From contig NC_005027.1 in assembly GCF_000196115.1 (NCBI RefSeq), forward strand, positions 248,001 through 312,000: a DNA stretch of 64,000 bases, written 5' to 3'. Numbering within the stretch: position 1 is the first letter of the stretch; the number at the start of each line of letters is the position of its first letter. The notes beneath the pieces are model-generated. The model searched no databases. It was not told the origin of the DNA and worked only from the letters and a program-made list of their open reading frames with translations. The DNA is from Rhodopirellula baltica SH 1 (lineage in GTDB: Bacteria; Planctomycetota; Planctomycetia; Pirellulales; Pirellulaceae). Below, in pieces: positions 60,227-64,000 of the stretch. The position numbers and the translations under genes were made by a program.

Positions 60227-60541
60227 TCGCGCATGCAGAAGCTTACGATTGCATTGGCCGTTTGGGAGATCGCCACGGTTCCCTCGCACAATTCAAAAAG
60301 GTTCGTCTCGGTGGGGGACCACCGAGCTACAGGTTCAGACACTCAACAACCTGTAGCACGGCGGTCACCGCCGTGAAATCCTGACTTCGGGTTCCAAGCA
60401 AAAATGCCAGAGCCAACGACGACATCAGCCGTCGGCCATCAGCCCCGGTCCCCGAGCACAACTTACATCGTTGCGCTAGCCCCCCTCCCACCCCGCTTTG
60501 CTTGCTTTCGCATCAATCGCACCGAGTCAACGCGGCTCAAA
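60227..60541. other. Convergent intergenic region with stacked hairpins
   Basis: Contains CGGTGG/CCACCG (about 60310-60324), GCTACAGGTT at 60326-60335 with AACCTGTAGC at 60348-60357, and a near-perfect palindrome CACGGCGGTCACCGCCGTG at 60357-60375. The structures may stop transcription from the converging sigma-factor and YCII genes, or be a repeat element. No gene seen. Confidence 0.55.
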
Positions 60542-61303
60542 TCAACTCGCGCGGTGCACTACCGGCAGCGGAAACAAGGGACGAATCTCGGCCGTGCCCC
60601 GTCTTGCTCCGGGGATCTTCGCCGCGACCGAGATCGCTTGATCAAGGTCCGCGACGTGAATCAAGAAGTAACCGCCGAGTTGTTCCTTGGTTTCTGGAAA
60701 CGGGCCGTCAACGATTTCTTGGTTGCCACCACGCACCCGCACACAGGTTGCGGTCGTCGGCGACTGCAGCGGTGACGCCGCGCGATAGCTGCCTTGCTCG
60801 TGCAATTCGTGGCACAAGCGAATTGACTCTTCCAACGCGGCGGCGTGTTCTTCCGGTGGCCAGGCTCCTTCGGCAGCATAAAGCAGGACGATGTAGTCTT
60901 TGCCGGCATTGGTCTCCTTCGTTCGCAGCGAACTCAGATCCTCGCTCAACGATGGCATCGGGATCGGCACTGGCAGCAAGGGACGAATCTCGACGGTTCC
61001 TTTCTTCGCTGGTGGCAGACGACTTGCGATGGCGACCGCTTCGTCGCGCGTGGGCACGTCGATGATGTAGTATCCGCCCAACTGCTCGGTGGTCTCGGCA
61101 AACGGACCGTCAGTCACTTCGGACTTGCCGTCTCGAACGCGAACGCTGGTTGCGGTGGCGACCGAATGAAGCGGCGAAGAGTCGAGCCATTTGCCGTCCA
61201 CCGCCAACTCTTCACAGATCGCCATCGAATCCAGCATGCAGCGTTCTCGCTCCTCCTCCGTCCAGCCTTCCTCCGCCCCATAAATCATCAACATGTATTT
61301 CAT
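60542..61303 (-). CDS. Tandem YCII/DGPF-domain protein
   Basis: About 253 residues from ATG 61303 (frame open 27 codons further). Two copies of the YCII-related (DGPF) ferredoxin-like domain are fused: the first begins MKYMLMIYGAEEGW and contains EVTDGPFAETTEQLGGYYII; the second contains IVLLYAAEGAW and EIVDGPFPETKEQLGGYFLI. Both keep the DGPF signature and the preceding CVRVR or SVRVR strand. Proteins of this type are the common companions of ECF42 sigma factors, encoded here by the convergent gene. Their biochemical activity is not known. Confidence 0.88.
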   Translation of the reverse strand: MKYMLMIYGAEEGWTEEERERCMLDSMAICEELAVDGKWLDSSPLHSVATATSVRVRDGKSEVTDGPFAETTEQLGGYYIIDVPTRDEAVAIASRLPPAKKGTVEIRPLLPVPIPMPSLSEDLSSLRTKETNAGKDYIVLLYAAEGAWPPEEHAAALEESIRLCHELHEQGSYRAASPLQSPTTATCVRVRGGNQEIVDGPFPETKEQLGGYFLIHVADLDQAISVAAKIPGARRGTAEIRPLFPLPVVHRAS

Positions 61304-61394
61304 GTCATTCTCACGTCGCTTGAATGTGTGTGCGTAAAGAGCCTGACTGGCTGTGATTTCAACGCGATTCGGTGGTCCAACCATCAGTCACCCG

Positions 61395-61868
61395 CTAGCA
61401 ACGAGTGTGTTTCCCACTCATGAATTCGATCCACTGACCGTTTTCGTCTTGCAGTTCACTGGTCATCATCCACGTGTCCGCATCCATGATGTGGATCGTG
61501 TCTCGATAGTTTGCTTTCCCAGACCCGTCAAATGCAGGGCCACGTGAACTCAGCAGCAATTTCTTGCCGGACTCATCCAAGCATCCTTCGTAGGGCCATA
61601 TGTTCGACATCATGGATCCGACGAAAGTTCCGACGTAGCGACCCTCCGCCGTATCAAACCCCAGCGTCATGATTGAAGACCACGGTTCGCCTTCGGCCGA
61701 TTCACCGCCGCTCTCGCAGATCACCCACATGCCTCCCAACGATCGGCAGGACATTTTTCCGTGGGTGGTCGAATTGGACCCATCGGGCATTTTGCAGTCG
61801 TGGTCGAATTTCCATTCGCCGAGAATTTGCTCGAGCCATTGGTGCTCGGATTGTGGTTTGGCAAACAT
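61395..61868 (-). CDS. DUF1579-type protein
   Basis: A 157-residue protein. Its pattern (WLEQILGEWKFDHDCKMPDG, SLGGMWVICESGG, IMTLGFDTAEGRYVGTFVGS, then ILMDADTW-type strands) matches DUF1579, a small beta-barrel family. No signal peptide, so cytoplasmic. It lies between two YCII genes on the same strand, so it is likely part of the ECF42-linked group. Function unknown. Confidence 0.82.
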   Translation of the reverse strand: MFAKPQSEHQWLEQILGEWKFDHDCKMPDGSNSTTHGKMSCRSLGGMWVICESGGESAEGEPWSSIMTLGFDTAEGRYVGTFVGSMMSNIWPYEGCLDESGKKLLLSSRGPAFDGSGKANYRDTIHIMDADTWMMTSELQDENGQWIEFMSGKHTRC

Positions 61869-61987
61869 AAACAGACTCTATCCTGAAAGAAGTCGGGGCA
61901 AGCAAAGGAGTAGATCAGACAATCGCAACGCGAGTTTGGTGCGTCACGATCACCCGTTCATGGATTTTTGAACGCAGGCATGAATCT

Positions 61988-62866
61988 TCAAACGCAAGAC
62001 TCTGCGCCATAGGACGGCTCATCCAACATAGCGGGATCTTTGATCTTCCACGCTTCGTTGGTCATCGGATTGAAAGGCAGCGAGACGTGTTCGTGCAACA
62101 CCTTCCACTGCCCTTCTTTCTTGCGAAAGCAAATCGTCACCCTCATCCAAGATTGGCCAGCGGGGTGATCCGCCACCTCGGTTTGAAATTGATGCAGTCC
62201 GTGCACGAAAGCGACATCATCGCCGACCTCGAATGTCAGGTCGTGATGAACCGATTTGAATTCAGGAAAGTGTGGCAAGCAACCTTCCCAAAGCTTGCGA
62301 ATATTCTGTGGACCAACGGTCTTGTACGGTGGAATGCCGCCGTACAGCACAGAGTCCTCGGTGTAGTTTGCAACCAAACCGTCGTAGTCGCGAGCCTCCA
62401 AAGCCGTGGACCATTGATGAATCAACCGGCGTAGTTCGGCTTCTCCGTCGCACTGCAATTTCTGTTGAATGGTGGCCTCTTGTTCTCGCAATTCCGGCGT
62501 CATCTCGTCACCGAAATCTTCCAGCTCAAAAATCGGGCGAATCTCGATGTCCGAGTCTTCCATCATCGGATTGGGGCAGCGACGCACCCAATCGATCGCT
62601 TCGCTCATCGAACGAACTTCCCAGATCCAATAGCCAGCAATCAATTCTTTTGTTTCAGCGAACGGTCCGTCAGTCACCGTCCGTTCCGTTCCATGAAAGT
62701 GAACGCGAACCCCTTGGCTGGTTGGCTTCAAACCTTCACCGGCTTTCATGATCCCGGCCTCGACCAACTTCTCGTTGAAGTTCCCCATGTCGGTCAGCAG
62801 TTTTTCGTCGGGCATTTTACCCGCTTCTGAACTTTCTGACGCCTTCACCATCACCATGACACGCAT
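61988..62866 (-). CDS. YCII/DGPF domain fused to SnoaL-like (NTF2) domain
   Basis: A 292-residue protein. Residues 1-115 are a YCII/DGPF domain (MRVMVMVKASESSEAG, then TVTDGPFAETKELIAGYWIW). Residues about 135-275 are an NTF2-fold, SnoaL/DUF4440-type domain (LRRLIHQWSTALEARDYDGL, then YTEDSVLYGG, then FVHGLHQFQTEV, then VTICFRKKEGQWKVLHEH). SnoaL-like domains also occur as C-terminal parts of other ECF sigma groups, so a ligand-sensing link is possible but unproven. Third YCII domain of the group. Confidence 0.87.
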   Translation of the reverse strand: MRVMVMVKASESSEAGKMPDEKLLTDMGNFNEKLVEAGIMKAGEGLKPTSQGVRVHFHGTERTVTDGPFAETKELIAGYWIWEVRSMSEAIDWVRRCPNPMMEDSDIEIRPIFELEDFGDEMTPELREQEATIQQKLQCDGEAELRRLIHQWSTALEARDYDGLVANYTEDSVLYGGIPPYKTVGPQNIRKLWEGCLPHFPEFKSVHHDLTFEVGDDVAFVHGLHQFQTEVADHPAGQSWMRVTICFRKKEGQWKVLHEHVSLPFNPMTNEAWKIKDPAMLDEPSYGAESCV

Positions 62867-63122
62867 CGCTGTTCCTCTCTCTGGAAGTTTGCTTCACTCG
62901 AAAAATGTTCACGCAGAACCGGGCGAAAGTCCAAACAGCTCACACCATTTCACCCAACAATCCTGCCGATTTGTTAGTTAGTCGATCGCGTTCGTCAACG
63001 ATCGACATCAGCCGCAAAAAGAAAGCAAACTTTTTCTACAAATCGAGTTCCGAGCCGGCGAACAAGAGAATCAGCGGGCCTGGCGTTGAAACGCCTTCAC
63101 ATGACAATCCGGCATGCGTGGT

Positions 63123-63716
63123 CTACCCGAGAAGCTGGTATCCGACCAAACCAAACGTGGCCACAGCGATGCAAACGGCGACTCCCGCCAGCAAGCCATC
63201 GCGGGCCAGGATCGACAACGCGAACGCAAAGATGGCTCCTCCGGCTAAGTTAGCGCTGAACGGGATGAATTCCAAAACAGGCGTGCTCATCGCCACCAAA
63301 ATCGCCGCCACCGCCAGCGTGCTGATCGTTGCATGTTTCATCATCCAAGTCCATCGCTGAGCCGTCATGCTATCAATCCAAGCGGCAGGCTTCCGCAACC
63401 AGTCCAACATCTTCTGAACTTTGCTTTGACCGATCTCCCATCGTTCCATCCAACTCGGGATCCAAACATGGTCCGAGTTGGCTAGCATTTGGCCGCACAA
63501 GATGACCACCAGCAAACCCAACAACACCGGGACGCCCGGAATATCAGCAGGACCAGGCAACACCATGATCGCGCCCACGATCAGCAGCAACGACGCGAAC
63601 GATTTTCGTCCAACAGCGTCCATCACCTGGCCAAACTTCACTCGCTCGTTGTTCTCGGCGACCTCATCGATCTGATGGATGATCTGTTCGATGGGGGCGT
63701 TGTGGTCGGTACTCAT
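63123..63716 (-). CDS. ExoD-family membrane protein
   Basis: A 197-residue protein with ATG 63716 preceded by AAGGATTGGAG. ExoD landmarks are the polar N-terminus, the hydrophobic segments SFASLLLIVGAIMVLPGP and PGVPVLLGLLVVILCGQML, a basic SWMERWEIGQSKVQKMLDWL loop, and further membrane segments (TISTLAVAAILVAMSTPVLEF, GGAIFAFALSILARDGLLAG, then VCIAVATFGLVGYQLLG). The family was named for exopolysaccharide synthesis in rhizobia; its true role is unclear. Confidence 0.85.
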   Translation of the reverse strand: MSTDHNAPIEQIIHQIDEVAENNERVKFGQVMDAVGRKSFASLLLIVGAIMVLPGPADIPGVPVLLGLLVVILCGQMLANSDHVWIPSWMERWEIGQSKVQKMLDWLRKPAAWIDSMTAQRWTWMMKHATISTLAVAAILVAMSTPVLEFIPFSANLAGGAIFAFALSILARDGLLAGVAVCIAVATFGLVGYQLLG

Positions 63717-63969
63717 CTCCAATCCTTTGAAAGCAATCGAATTGTGAAAGGGCGTTTGAAAACATTCATGCCGTGCAAACGGTGAACCAAGACTCCTTTT
63801 GCCGTGCACACGCTTTCTGCCCCTTTCGATTTGGATGAGATGTCGACGCCGATTGTTCACGATGCGGTCCTCTTGAACATCTGTTTGGCGCGCAGATCGC
63901 TGGTGTTGCTTTTCGAAACCTGGTCGCGAGATGATCAGGGCCGAAACTTTCTCACCAAGGAGACCTCCC

Positions 63970-64000
63970 ATGCCAGTTTCGAAAGACGCACCCCAAGTGG
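63970..64000 (+). CDS. Start of a gene leaving the window
   Basis: AAGGAGA at 63957-63963 lies 6 bp before ATG 63970, and the frame is open to the end of the window (MPVSKDAPQV). The perfect ribosome-binding site makes a real gene likely. Too short to identify. Confidence 0.6.
   Translation, partial: MPVSKDAPQV

Overview
The window looks like chromosomal DNA of a Rhodopirellula-like planctomycete (Pirellulaceae). The evidence is the set of lineage-typical families: DUF1549/DUF1553 plus DUF1501 pairs with CxxCH haem-like motifs, a ThuA/Pirellula-type dehydrogenase/cytochrome fusion, DUF1583-type giant secreted proteins, and a MoxR-DUF58-Bat cluster. Functions are assigned from motifs and family knowledge only; no database search was possible.

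Layout. 1-5.5 kb is accessory DNA: the 3' part of an SNF2-type helicase, an AlbA_2 (Schlafen-type) protein, a frame-disrupted gene, and an eroded IS3 transposase. It ends in the 3' half of a tRNA-Asp-like gene plus its terminator, which looks like the attachment site of an integrated island. 5.7-14.6 kb (minus strand) holds three tandem paralogous secreted DUF1583-type proteins. Divergent from them is a 20-kb plus-strand run (15-35 kb): an ECF sigma factor, a membrane protein joining an anti-sigma-like N-terminus to DUF1549/DUF1553, a Tat-exported DUF1501 protein, an EF-hand protein, then MoxR, DUF58, BatA-like, VWA, a 1589-residue DUF4175-like membrane protein and a squalene-cyclase-like secreted protein. 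Several of these genes overlap by 4 bp (ATGA) or are 2-12 bp apart, so they are probably co-transcribed in blocks.

35-48 kb: a secreted acidic hypothetical, a BaeRF-type release-factor homologue, a XylR-like AraC regulator, the ThuA/haem fusion, an orphan Fe-type binding lipoprotein and a secreted metallopeptidase. 47.5-51.9 kb: pdxJ, eboE, a CinA-like protein with a degenerate deamidase domain, and a small secreted protein. 52-56.3 kb: a second DUF1549/DUF1553-DUF1501 pair. 56.3-64 kb: a branching-enzyme-like GH13, a small membrane protein, an ECF42-type sigma factor with its expected neighbours (YCII/DGPF proteins and a DUF1579 protein), ExoD, and the first codons of a gene leaving the window.

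Non-coding repeats are frequent between genes: a 26-bp element shared by 5.56 and 47.26 kb, MITE-like inverted repeats at 39.6, 48.3 and 58.8 kb, and hairpins at 60.3 kb. The best candidate for an undescribed system is the sigma/anti-sigma-DUF1549/DUF1501/EF-hand/MoxR-Bat gene run with its divergent giant secreted paralogues.
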